Of a stretch of 64,000 nt of DNA, positions 16,806-24,666 are shown in pieces. This stretch comes from Pseudomonas benzenivorans (lineage in GTDB: Bacteria > Pseudomonadota > Gammaproteobacteria > Pseudomonadales > Pseudomonadaceae), in contig NZ_FNCT01000014.1 in the NCBI RefSeq assembly GCF_900100495.1, positions 62,001 through 126,000 on the forward strand, read 5' to 3'. The notes under the pieces were generated by a model that saw nothing but the letters and a program-made list of their open reading frames with translations, made no database searches and was not told the origin of the DNA. A program made the position numbers and the translations under genes. Position 1 is the first letter of the stretch. Every line of letters begins with the position of its first letter.

Positions 16806-17285
16806 TCAATCGCGGAAATTGTTGTACTGCAGCGGCATGCCGAAGTCCTTGGCGCGCAGGCTGGCGATCGCCTCCTGCAGGTCGTCGCGCTTCTTGCCGG
16901 TGACCCGCACCTGCTCGCCCTGGATCGCCGCCTGGACCTTGAGCTTGCTGTCCTTGAGGTGGGCGACGATCTTCTTCGCCAGCTCCTTGTCGATGCCTTC
17001 GCGCAGGATCACCTCCTGCTTGACGCACTTGCCCGACGGGTAGGCGTCCTTGAACTCCAGGCACTGCACGTCGATCTTGCGCTTGACCAGGCTGAGTTTG
17101 AGAATCTCGACCATCTGCTCGAGCTGGAAATCCGCGTCGGCGGTCAGGTTGATGGTCAGCTCCTTCAGCTCGAAGCTGCCTTTACCGCGCAGATCGTAGC
17201 GCCGCTCCAGCTCCTTGATGGCATTGTCGACGGCGTTGGTGACTTCGTGTTTGTCCAGCTCGGACACCACGTCGAACGAGGGCAT
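16806..17285 (-). CDS. YajQ-family nucleotide-binding protein
   Basis: A 159-residue protein of the YajQ family: MPSFDVVSELDKHEVTNAVD at the start, FGMPLQYNNFRD at the end and two ferredoxin-like repeats between. Members bind nucleotides, and in Pseudomonas and Xanthomonas relatives act as cyclic-di-GMP-binding effectors; this role is inferred. ATG 17285 has a strong GGAGGA site. It has its own terminator and is divergent from the response regulator gene. Confidence 0.93.
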   Translation of the reverse strand: MPSFDVVSELDKHEVTNAVDNAIKELERRYDLRGKGSFELKELTINLTADADFQLEQMVEILKLSLVKRKIDVQCLEFKDAYPSGKCVKQEVILREGIDKELAKKIVAHLKDSKLKVQAAIQGEQVRVTGKKRDDLQEAIASLRAKDFGMPLQYNNFRD

Positions 17286-17339
17286 GGGCTTCCTCCAGAT
17301 AGACGGCGCGACCCACATCACGGACGGGGCTCGCCTGGC

Positions 17340-17368
17340 TTGACGGTAAAAAATCCCGGCCATTATAT
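17340..17368 (+). promoter_or_regulatory. Sigma70 promoter of the REC-GGDEF regulator gene
   Basis: TTGACG (17340-17345), 17-nt spacer, TTATAT (17363-17368) in the yajQ/response-regulator divergent gap; the leader would be about 58 nt. Confidence 0.6.
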
Positions 17369-17433
17369 ATCCGTAGCGATACATACTGCCCGGCGATCTA
17401 GCGGGCCCTTGCGACCTCCCAGCGAGCCTGCCC

Positions 17434-18396
17434 ATGCCCAACCCCCATCTGAGCATCCTGGTGGTGGACGACGCCAAGTTCTCCAGCGCCATGATCGGTC
17501 GTGCCCTGAACCAAGCCGGTTACCAGGACGTGCGCTTCGCCAGCAGCGCCATCGAAGCCCTCGCCGTGCTCGAACAGCGCCCGGCCAGCGTGCTGCTGGC
17601 CGATTGGCTGATGCCGCAGATCGACGGCCTGGAGCTGACCGGGCGGGTGCGGCAGCTGGACGAGATGGCCGACCACTACACCTACGTCATCCTGCTGACC
17701 GGCAGGGAAGGCGAGAACGTGCTGGCCGAAGCCTTCGACCGCGGCGTCGACGACTTCATCAGCAAGGCGGCGATGAGCGAACAACTGCTACCACGGGTCT
17801 ACGCCGCCGACCGCCTGTGCAACACCCTGCAGCGCCTGCTCCAGGAAAACCGCCTGCTGACCGAGAACATCGCCAGCCTGGAGCAGCGCAACCTGGTCGA
17901 CCCACTGACCGGCCTGGGCAACTCGCGCTACCTGCGGCAGAAGCTGCTCGACAGCCTGCGCCAGGTCGAATCCCGCGGCGGCGCGCTGTGCTACCTGTTG
18001 ATCGGCCTGCAAGAGGCCGGCGAACTGCACCGCCAGCACGGCAACGGCTTCTACAACGAGCTGCTGCACGGCGTGGCCCGCCGCCTGCAGCAACTGGTGC
18101 GGCCGCTGGACGTGCTGGTGCGCCTGGACGACAGCCACTTCGCCCTGATCACCCTGCTCGAGGACCTGCACGAGTGTTCGCCGAGCAGCTTCAAGCGCCT
18201 GCACGAGGGGCTGAACCTCAAGGCGTTCAAGACCAGCGAGGGCTTCATCGGCCTCAGGGCCGGCATCTGCCTGGTCGGCCTCGACGCCAAGGCCCTGCCG
18301 GTCGACCCGCAAAGCCTGATCGAGCAGGCCGCCAAGCTGCTGCCGGAGTCCTATGCCAGTGGCCGGGTGGCCGCCCTGCGCCTGCCGTTGTCGTAG
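17434..18396 (+). CDS. Response regulator with degenerate GGDEF domain
   Basis: A 320-residue protein. Residues 1-125 form a receiver domain (ILVVDDAKFS acidic pair, phosphoacceptor Asp in LLADWLMPQIDG, Lys in FISKAA). Residues about 150-320 are a GGDEF-like domain recognised from DPLTGLGNSRYLRQKL, but the GGDEF signature is replaced by RLDDSHF, so cyclic-di-GMP synthesis is not expected. Matches the position of PA4396 in P. aeruginosa. A sensor kinase lies one gene downstream (19444-21462) and may be its partner. Confidence 0.88.
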   Translation: MPNPHLSILVVDDAKFSSAMIGRALNQAGYQDVRFASSAIEALAVLEQRPASVLLADWLMPQIDGLELTGRVRQLDEMADHYTYVILLTGREGENVLAEAFDRGVDDFISKAAMSEQLLPRVYAADRLCNTLQRLLQENRLLTENIASLEQRNLVDPLTGLGNSRYLRQKLLDSLRQVESRGGALCYLLIGLQEAGELHRQHGNGFYNELLHGVARRLQQLVRPLDVLVRLDDSHFALITLLEDLHECSPSSFKRLHEGLNLKAFKTSEGFIGLRAGICLVGLDAKALPVDPQSLIEQAAKLLPESYASGRVAALRLPLS

Positions 18397-18483
18397 TTGG
18401 CGAGGCCCTGGCTGCAGCGCATTTGCGCAGCCGGGGCCGCGAGCGCTAGGCTGCCGCCACCGACAGCACGAACGGGAGTCGCC

Positions 18484-19395
18484 ATGAGCTGGCACATATT
18501 GGGCGCCGGCAGCCTCGGCAGCCTGTGGGCGGTGCGCCTGGCCCGCGCCGGCGTGCCGGTGCGGTTGATCCTGCGCGATGCCGAACGCCTCGCCGCCTAC
18601 CAGGCTGCCGGCGGCCTGACCCTGGTCGAGCACGGCCAGGCCCGGCTGTACCCGCTGGCCGCACAAAGCGTCGACGATCCCGAACCGATCCGGCGCCTGC
18701 TGCTGGCCTGCAAGGCCTACGACGCCGAGGCCGCCATCGCCGGCCTGGCACCGCGCCTGGCGGCGGACGCTGAGCTGGTCCTGCTGCAGAACGGCCTGGG
18801 CAGCCAGGATGCCGTGGCGGCCCGGGTGCCCCAGGCGCGCTGCATCCTCGCCTCGAGCACCGAGGGCGCCTACCGTGACGGCGCCTGGCGCGTGGTATTC
18901 GCCGGCCACGGCCACACCTGGCTCGGCGATCCGCACCAGCTGGCCCCGCCGGCCTGGCTGGGCGACCTCGAGCGCGCCGGCATCGCCCACGACTGGAGCC
19001 TGGACATTCTCGGCCGGCTGTGGCGCAAACTGGCGCTGAACTGCGCGATCAACCCGCTGAGCGTGCTCTACGACTGCCGCAACGGCGGTCTGAGCGAACA
19101 CCCGGCCGAGGTCGCCACGCTCTGCGGCGAACTGCGCGAACTGCTGCAGACCTGCGGCCAGGCCGACGCCGCCAGCGACCTGCATGAAGACGTGCTGCGG
19201 GTGATCCAGGCCACCGCAGCGAACTACTCGTCGATGCACCAGGACGTCGCCCAGGGCCGCCGCACCGAGGTCGCCTACCTGCTCGGCTATGCCTGCCGCG
19301 CGGCCCGGCGCCACCGCCTGGTATTGCCGCACCTCGAGGCCCTGCATGCGCGCCTGCTCGAGTATCTGGCGGCACACGGATTGCCCAGCCATTGA
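18484..19395 (+). CDS. panE: 2-dehydropantoate 2-reductase (PanE/ApbA family)
   Basis: A 303-residue NADPH-dependent ketopantoate reductase of the pantothenate/CoA pathway. The Rossmann motif GAGSLGSLWA is at residues 7-16, the conserved NGLGSQDAV follows near 102, and KLALNCAINPLSVLYDC contains the family catalytic Lys and the Asn. Start ATG 18484 has GGGAG close upstream. It sits between a response regulator and a sensor kinase, 87 nt and 48 nt away, probably in the same transcript. Length is normal. Confidence 0.9.
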   Translation: MSWHILGAGSLGSLWAVRLARAGVPVRLILRDAERLAAYQAAGGLTLVEHGQARLYPLAAQSVDDPEPIRRLLLACKAYDAEAAIAGLAPRLAADAELVLLQNGLGSQDAVAARVPQARCILASSTEGAYRDGAWRVVFAGHGHTWLGDPHQLAPPAWLGDLERAGIAHDWSLDILGRLWRKLALNCAINPLSVLYDCRNGGLSEHPAEVATLCGELRELLQTCGQADAASDLHEDVLRVIQATAANYSSMHQDVAQGRRTEVAYLLGYACRAARRHRLVLPHLEALHARLLEYLAAHGLPSH

Positions 19396-19443
19396 GCCGC
19401 GCGTTACCCTGCCCGCACTCACGCCATCGCGATTCGCCCGCCC

Positions 19444-21462
19444 ATGTCCTTGCGTCAGCGCCTCGAAAACCTCCCGGTCGGCCGCAAACTGCTCGCCGCG
19501 CTGCTGCTGTTGCTGGCCGCCGTGCTGCTGGTGGCGAACCTGGCGTTCATCAGCGCGGCCTACTGGATCTCCCAGCAGAGCGTGGCGCCGCAAGCCCTGC
19601 ACACCCTCGGCCGGTTGATCGCCAGTCCGCCGCTGGCCCGCGAGGCGTTGAGTTCGGCGAACGCCGCCGCAGGCCTGCTCAAGCGCCTGGATAACTACGC
19701 GCCGCTGCGCGCGGCGGCGATCTACGACCGTGCCGGCGCCAGCCTGGCCCAGCTGCAGAGCGGCGACACCCTGCAGTTGCCGCAGCGCGTCGAACAACTG
19801 GACAGCTGGCGCCACAGCGAATTTCGCACCAACCTGCTGGTCGAACTGCCGCAGCCCGACGGGCGCCCCGGCTACCTGCTGCTGGTCGCCTCCAGCGAGC
19901 TGCCCGGCGCCTTCTACACCGGCACCCTGACCGCCAGCCTGGCGATCCTCGCCTTCAGCGTGCTGCTCTGGCTGCTGGTGGCGCGGCAGATCCGCCGCCT
20001 GGTGACCAAGCCGATCCGCCGCCTGGAGGAACTGTCGCGCCAGGTCACCCGCGAGGAAAACTACGCCCTGCGCGCCCGCCGCGGCAACCAGGACGAGATC
20101 GGCAGCCTGGCCGACGCCTTCAACACCATGCTGATGCGCATCGAGGCGCGCGAGCAGCAGCTCAAGCGCGCCCGCGACGATGCCCAGGCGGCGTTCGACC
20201 AGGCGCAGAGCCTGGCCGAGGAAACCCGCCACTCCAACCGCAAGCTCGAGCTCGAAGTGCAGGTGCGCAGCAAGATCGAGAAGAAGCTCACCGGCTTCCA
20301 GAACTACCTCAACAGCATCATCGATTCCATGCCCTCGGCGCTGATCGCCCTCGACGAGCAGCTCTACGTCACCCAATGGAACCAGGAAGCCAGCGCCCTC
20401 TCCGGCACACCGCTGGCCGAGGCGCTGAACCAGCCGGTGTTTCTCGCCTTCCCGCCGCTGAAACCCTTCCTCGCGCAGCTCAAACGCACCGCCGAACAGC
20501 ACAGGGTGGAGAAGATCGAGCGGGTGACCTGGACCAAGGACGAACTACCGCATCACTACGCCCTGACCTTCTACCCGCTGGTGGGCGGCAGCGGCCGCGG
20601 CGTGGTGATCCGCATCGACGACATCACCCAGCGCCTGGGCCTGGAGGAGATGATGGTGCAGTCGGAAAAGATGCTCTCGGTCGGCGGCCTGGCCGCCGGC
20701 ATGGCGCACGAGATCAACAACCCGCTCGGCGCCATCCTGCACAACGTGCAGAACATCCGCCGCCGGCTGTCGCCGGAGCTGGAGAAGAACCGCGAGCAGG
20801 CCGAGCAGATCGGCGTGTGCCTGCAAGCCATCGACCGCTACCTGCAGGCCCGGGAGATCCCGCGGCTGCTCGACGACATCCAGCAAGCCGGCAACCGCGC
20901 GGCGAAGATCGTCAGCCACATGCTCAGCTTCAGCCGCCGCAGCGACCGCCAGCTGGCGCCCTGCCAGCTGCCGGCGCTGATCGACCAGGCCGTGGAAATC
21001 GCCAGCAACGACTTCGACCTGACCGAAAGCTTCGACTTCAAGAGCCTGCTCATCCGCCGCGAGTTCGACCCGGCCCTGGGCCCGGTGCCCGGCACCGCCA
21101 ACGAGCTGGAGCAGGTGCTGCTCAACCTGCTGAAGAACGCCGCCCAGGCGATACACCAGCGCGAAGACGCGCACACGCCCGGACAGATCACCCTGCGCTG
21201 CCGGCTGGCGGCGCCCTGGGCGGAAATCCAGGTGGAAGACAACGGCGTCGGCATGCCCGAGTCGGTGCGCAAGCGGATCTTCGAGCCGTTCTTCACCACC
21301 AAGGAAGTCGGCCAAGGCACCGGACTGGGCCTGTCGGTCTCCTACTTCATCATCACCAACAACCACAAGGGGCAGATGGAAGTGCAGTCCACGCCGGGCC
21401 AGGGCACCTGCTTCACCCTGCGCCTGCCGCTGGCTGTTTCCGCGCCCGCTACAGGTCATTGA
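19444..21462 (+). CDS. Membrane sensor histidine kinase with HAMP and PAS domains
   Basis: A 672-residue inner-membrane kinase. TM1 is near residues 14-38 and TM2 near 160-182, enclosing a periplasmic sensor of about 120 residues; then HAMP (to about 235), coiled coil, a PAS domain (IIDSMPSALIALDEQL) and HisKA with His422 in GMAHEINNPLGA. The ATPase domain shows LLNLLKNAAQAI, DNGVGMP and GTGLGLSVSY. The order matches P. aeruginosa PA4398, a kinase affecting swarming. No regulator is directly adjacent; the REC protein two genes upstream is the likely partner. Confidence 0.9.
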   Translation: MSLRQRLENLPVGRKLLAALLLLLAAVLLVANLAFISAAYWISQQSVAPQALHTLGRLIASPPLAREALSSANAAAGLLKRLDNYAPLRAAAIYDRAGASLAQLQSGDTLQLPQRVEQLDSWRHSEFRTNLLVELPQPDGRPGYLLLVASSELPGAFYTGTLTASLAILAFSVLLWLLVARQIRRLVTKPIRRLEELSRQVTREENYALRARRGNQDEIGSLADAFNTMLMRIEAREQQLKRARDDAQAAFDQAQSLAEETRHSNRKLELEVQVRSKIEKKLTGFQNYLNSIIDSMPSALIALDEQLYVTQWNQEASALSGTPLAEALNQPVFLAFPPLKPFLAQLKRTAEQHRVEKIERVTWTKDELPHHYALTFYPLVGGSGRGVVIRIDDITQRLGLEEMMVQSEKMLSVGGLAAGMAHEINNPLGAILHNVQNIRRRLSPELEKNREQAEQIGVCLQAIDRYLQAREIPRLLDDIQQAGNRAAKIVSHMLSFSRRSDRQLAPCQLPALIDQAVEIASNDFDLTESFDFKSLLIRREFDPALGPVPGTANELEQVLLNLLKNAAQAIHQREDAHTPGQITLRCRLAAPWAEIQVEDNGVGMPESVRKRIFEPFFTTKEVGQGTGLGLSVSYFIITNNHKGQMEVQSTPGQGTCFTLRLPLAVSAPATGH

Positions 21463-21464
21463 AC

Positions 21465-22046
21465 ATGGGCTATCGACTGTCGAAGATTTATACGCGCACC
21501 GGCGATGCCGGCGAAACCGGCCTGGCCGATGGCCGCCGGGTGCCCAAGGATCACCCGCGGGTGGAGGCCATGGGCGAGCTGGACACGCTGAACAGCCAGC
21601 TCGGCCTGCTGCTGGCCGAACTCGCCGAGCAGCAAGCCATGTGGCCCGGCCTCAACGAGATCATCGAGGTGCTCGCGCCCTGCCAGCACCGCCTGTTCGA
21701 CCTCGGCGGCGAATTGGCGATGCCGGAGTACCAGGCGCTGCAGCCGGCCGAAATCGAACGCCTGGAAACCGCCATCGACCGCTGGAACGAGGAACTCGGC
21801 CCGCTGCAGGATTTCATCCTGCCCGGTGGCTCCCGCCTGGTCGCCCAGACCCACGTCTGCCGCAGCCTGGCGCGCAACGCCGAGCGCCGCTGCCAGCAGC
21901 TGAACGCGCTGGAACCGCTGCGCGGCGTCGGTCTGGCCTACCTCAACCGCCTCTCCGACCTGCTGTTCGTCGCCGCCCGGCTGATCGCCCGCCGCCAGCA
22001 CATCGCCGAGCTGCTGTGGCAGGCGGCGCCGAAACCACCGGCGTAA
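21465..22046 (+). CDS. PduO-type cob(I)alamin adenosyltransferase
   Basis: A 193-residue enzyme that transfers adenosyl from ATP to cob(I)alamin to form coenzyme B12. The ATP-binding N-terminus KIYTRTGDAGETGLADG and the later Arg-rich motif VCRSLARNAERRCQQL are family signatures, and DTLNSQLG is conserved. ATG 21465 lies 2 nt past the kinase stop, so it is co-transcribed with it. No cobalamin riboswitch is seen upstream. A REPIN lies just downstream. Confidence 0.93.
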   Translation: MGYRLSKIYTRTGDAGETGLADGRRVPKDHPRVEAMGELDTLNSQLGLLLAELAEQQAMWPGLNEIIEVLAPCQHRLFDLGGELAMPEYQALQPAEIERLETAIDRWNEELGPLQDFILPGGSRLVAQTHVCRSLARNAERRCQQLNALEPLRGVGLAYLNRLSDLLFVAARLIARRQHIAELLWQAAPKPPA

Positions 22047-22073
22047 TCCGTGGTTCCGCAAGCCCTGGTCAGC

Positions 22074-22142
22074 GTAGGAGCGGCCCATGGCCGCGATAGA
22101 CCATGCCCGCAAAGGAGCATCGTGGGCCCCGCCGCTCCCACC
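22074..22142. repeat. REPIN: two inverted REP elements
   Basis: GTAGGAGCGGCCCATGGCCG at 22074-22093 and, in opposite orientation, GTGGGAGCGGCGGGGCCCAC read from 22141 down to 22122. Both carry the GTRGGAGCGG head and internal palindrome typical of Pseudomonas REP sequences. It lies between two convergent genes, where it can also stabilise or end transcripts. Confidence 0.8.
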
Positions 22143-22180
22143 TCCGGCGGGGCATGCGCCGGCCCATAGGATCGATGTCA

Positions 22181-23074
22181 TCAGCTCAGGCTTAGTTCGC
22201 TCGCGAAGCGCCGCCGCTCGCCGCTCAGCGGATCGACGAAGCTCAGGCCCTGGGCCAGCAACTTCAGCGGGCGACTGTAATCGTCCGGCGCATCGGGGCC
22301 TTCGCTGACCTCGGGGTAGAAAGGATCGTTGAGTATGGGCGCACCGAGGGCGGCCAGGTGCACGCGCAGCTGATGCTTCTTGCCGGTGACCGGGTACAGC
22401 GCGTAACGCCACAGCGCGCCGAGTTTTTCCGCCACCTCGATGCGCGTCTCGCTGTTCGCCGCCCCGGCAACTTCCTGCATGCGGAAGAACGGCTCGCCGG
22501 CAGCCAGCCGGGTCTTGCGCAGCAGCGGGAATTCCAGGCTCGGCAGGGCCGGCGCCAAGGCCTCGTAGCGTTTGTCCATCTGCCGTTCACGGAACAGCGC
22601 CTGGTACTGGCCGCGGCTCTGCGGATTGGTGGAGAACAGCACCAGCCCGGCGGTGTGCCGATCGATGCGGTGCAACGGCACCAGGTCAGCGTTGCCCAGG
22701 CGCTTGGCCAGGCGCGCCTGCAGGGTCTGCTCGACGTAGCCGCCGGCCGGCATCACCGGCAGGAAGTGCGGCTTGTCGGCCACCAGCAGGTGCTCGTCGA
22801 CATACAGCAGCCTTTCCTCGAACGGGATCGGCGTCTCCGCCGCCACCTCGCGAAAGTAGTGCACGCGCAGGCCGACCCGGTAGGGGTGCTGCGGGCCGAG
22901 CGCTGCGCCCTCGGCATCCAGCACCCGGCCGCGGGCCATGCGCTGCAGCCAGACCGCGCGGCCGATCGCCGGGAAATGCGCGGCCAGGCAGTCGAGCACG
23001 GTAGCCCAGTCGCCCGGTGGCAGGTGCAGGGTGCTGGGGCGCATATTGGACGGCGAACGGGCGGATACGGACAT
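22181..23074 (-). CDS. RluA-family pseudouridine synthase
   Basis: A 297-residue synthase. The catalytic HRIDRHTAGLVLF (Asp in the middle) is the RluA signature; KKHQLRVHLAALGAPILND supports the call. A short N-terminal S4-like/THUMP-free region precedes it. It isomerises uridine in RNA; which RNA cannot be told. The CDS starts at ATG 23074, 51 nt after the InaA-like gene, probably the last gene of the methyltransferase-InaA operon. Confidence 0.85.
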   Translation of the reverse strand: MSVSARSPSNMRPSTLHLPPGDWATVLDCLAAHFPAIGRAVWLQRMARGRVLDAEGAALGPQHPYRVGLRVHYFREVAAETPIPFEERLLYVDEHLLVADKPHFLPVMPAGGYVEQTLQARLAKRLGNADLVPLHRIDRHTAGLVLFSTNPQSRGQYQALFRERQMDKRYEALAPALPSLEFPLLRKTRLAAGEPFFRMQEVAGAANSETRIEVAEKLGALWRYALYPVTGKKHQLRVHLAALGAPILNDPFYPEVSEGPDAPDDYSRPLKLLAQGLSFVDPLSGERRRFASELSLS

Positions 23075-23125
23075 GGGGATACTCGCGGCTACAGGCGCCC
23101 ATTAGGCCGCAGCCGCCTGGTGTCG

Positions 23126-23824
23126 TCAAAGCGCACGGCAGCCGCCGGCGGCGTCGTAGCGCTCGACCAGCAGCTGCCAGTCGGCATCCGGCATCGCCCC
23201 GCGATGGCGCTGCAACTGGGCCATGTCGCGCCGCGAGGCCGCGGCGGCGAACCAGCGGCGGCGACTCTTCTCCAGGTCGAGCAGCGCCACCTCGAGCCCA
23301 TCGGCCTGCGGTCCGCTGCCGGGCTTGACGTAGATGTGCTTGGCATACAGGCAACCATGCTGCCAGCCGGCCCGGTGCAGGCGGCCGAGCACCAGCGCCA
23401 GGTGCTGCAGCATGCGCCGGTTGAGCCCGGCCTCCGGCTGTTCGCCGGCATACCACTGCTCCAGGCTGACGAAACCCTCCAGCGCCTCGCTGACCAACAG
23501 CGCGCGCCACTGCCCGGCGTCCTTCTGCGCATGGCCGTAGACCAGGGTCGGCACGCGGATGCCGAGCGCGCGCACGGCCTGCAGGGCGTGCAGTTCGCGC
23601 AGTGCGGTGGGCCGGCCCAGCGGATGGCGCCAGCTGCGATGCAGGTGGCCGACCTGGCGCTTGATATAGAGCAACTGCCCGGCCTTGGTGTGCAGTCGCT
23701 GCACCCCGCTTTCGCCGCCGCGGCGCTGGTTCGGCGCTTCCACCCACTCGCCGCGGAGCTGCCACCAGCGCTCGAAGGTGCTGCCGATGAATGCTGCAAG
23801 CACGCCTGCAATCTGCGCGTCCAT
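23126..23824 (-). CDS. InaA/WaaP-like lipopolysaccharide kinase family protein, copy 2
   Basis: A 232-residue paralogue of the gene at 6953-7642, sharing GEWVEAPNQRRGGESGVQRL, KRQVGH, RAGWQHGCLYAKHIYV and LLDLEKSRRR. As in copy 1, Cys occupies the usual catalytic Asp site. It starts 1 nt after the methyltransferase stop, so the two are co-translated. With colRS directly upstream of the methyltransferase, the arrangement is like the ColR-controlled envelope genes of P. putida. Substrate unknown; an envelope sugar or lipid is a guess. Confidence 0.82.
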   Translation of the reverse strand: MDAQIAGVLAAFIGSTFERWWQLRGEWVEAPNQRRGGESGVQRLHTKAGQLLYIKRQVGHLHRSWRHPLGRPTALRELHALQAVRALGIRVPTLVYGHAQKDAGQWRALLVSEALEGFVSLEQWYAGEQPEAGLNRRMLQHLALVLGRLHRAGWQHGCLYAKHIYVKPGSGPQADGLEVALLDLEKSRRRWFAAAASRRDMAQLQRHRGAMPDADWQLLVERYDAAGGCRAL

Positions 23825-23825
23825 C

Positions 23826-24515
23826 TCAGTCGCCCTTGCGCAGCACGTAGACCCGCCACATGGCGTAGCCGGGCAGGAAGTCCCGATGGCCGAGGATGTC
23901 GAACCCGGCCTGGCTGAACTCCGCCTCGATGGTCGAGCGGGCGGCCACGAAGCGGTTCTGGTTGTCCTCCGCCCGCCCCTCTGCTGCGCGGCGGGCCTCC
24001 AGCCGGCGGCGCTTCCAGGCCTTGTAGTTGCCGTCCACCCACAGCGAGACGATCAGGCTGTCGCGGGTCACGCGCTTGAACTCGCGCAGCATGGCCAGGC
24101 GGTGTTCGGGCTCGGCGATGTGGTGCAGCAGGCGCATGCAGAAGATGCTGTCGACCGCATTGTCGCCCAGGTCGATGGCGAAGGCCGAGGTCTGGAAGGC
24201 CTTGACCCGCGCCACCACGTCCTGCGGTTGAGCGGCCAGCGCGGTCGCCAGCATGTCCCGCGAATTGTCGGCGGCGAGAATCACCCGGTTCGCCTGCTCG
24301 GCCAGCAGCGGCCAGAAGCGTCCGGCGCCGCAGGGCAGGTCGAGGACCAGGTTGGGGTCGCCGGCGAGTTGCAGGGCGTGCCGGGCCAGTTGCTCGTCGC
24401 GCCAGTGCGACAAGCGCCGCGCCAGGCCGGCCTGGTGCTTGTGCAAATAGTCATGGGCGTGCTCGCGGTCGTACTTGCGCGAGAACTCCAGTTCGATGGG
24501 GTTGCTGGTCGGCAT
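23826..24515 (-). CDS. SAM-dependent methyltransferase (class I)
   Basis: A 229-residue protein with motif I VLDLPCGAGRFWPLLA, the acidic residue after strand 2 (ILAADNSRDML) and IFCMRLLHHI for motif IV. The C-terminus (YKAWKRRRLEARR) is basic. ATG 24515 has GGAG 9 nt upstream. It is the first gene of a three-gene minus-strand operon with an InaA-like kinase, and a site fitting the ColR box lies 73 nt before its start. The substrate is unknown; regulation and context suggest the cell envelope. Confidence 0.83.
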   Translation of the reverse strand: MPTSNPIELEFSRKYDREHAHDYLHKHQAGLARRLSHWRDEQLARHALQLAGDPNLVLDLPCGAGRFWPLLAEQANRVILAADNSRDMLATALAAQPQDVVARVKAFQTSAFAIDLGDNAVDSIFCMRLLHHIAEPEHRLAMLREFKRVTRDSLIVSLWVDGNYKAWKRRRLEARRAAEGRAEDNQNRFVAARSTIEAEFSQAGFDILGHRDFLPGYAMWRVYVLRKGD

Positions 24516-24586
24516 GGCAGCCTGCTCCGTTGAGGAATCCACGGCTGCCAAACTAGCCAGGGCGGCATCACGCCGCCGTCAAAAGG

Positions 24587-24664
24587 ATGTGAAAAAAACG
24601 TGAAGTCAGAGATATCGAGCACCGCCTCCAGGCGGCCGCAGTAGGCGGGAGTTTTTTCACAGCC
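24587..24664. repeat. Internally deleted copy of the inverted-repeat element
   Basis: Bases 24630-24664 match 6458-6492 in reverse at 34 of 35 positions, and 24612-24633 (ATATCGAG... CCTCCAGGCG) resembles the opposite end of the long copy. The central palindrome is missing. The element begins immediately after the colS stop codon (two nt, GC, then GGCTGTGAAAAAACTCCC on the minus strand), just as the long copy follows the mexW stop. Confidence 0.7.
24589..24604 (-). promoter_or_regulatory. Predicted ColR box upstream of the methyltransferase operon
   Basis: On the minus strand TTCACGTTTTTTTCAC fits every defined position of the ColR-site consensus I recall from P. putida, YYNASNNYTTTTTCAC. 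Its 3' end is 73 nt from the methyltransferase ATG. It coincides with the outer end of the repeat copy. Confidence 0.55.
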
Positions 24665-24666
24665 GC

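Noticed and set aside
17788..20502. 904-codon minus-strand frame opposite the regulator, panE and sensor kinase
   Set aside because: Antisense shadow covering three well-supported plus-strand genes.
22074..22142. REP pair considered as a CRISPR repeat or small RNA
   Set aside because: There are only two inverted units with the common Pseudomonas REP head, without spacers or a promoter.
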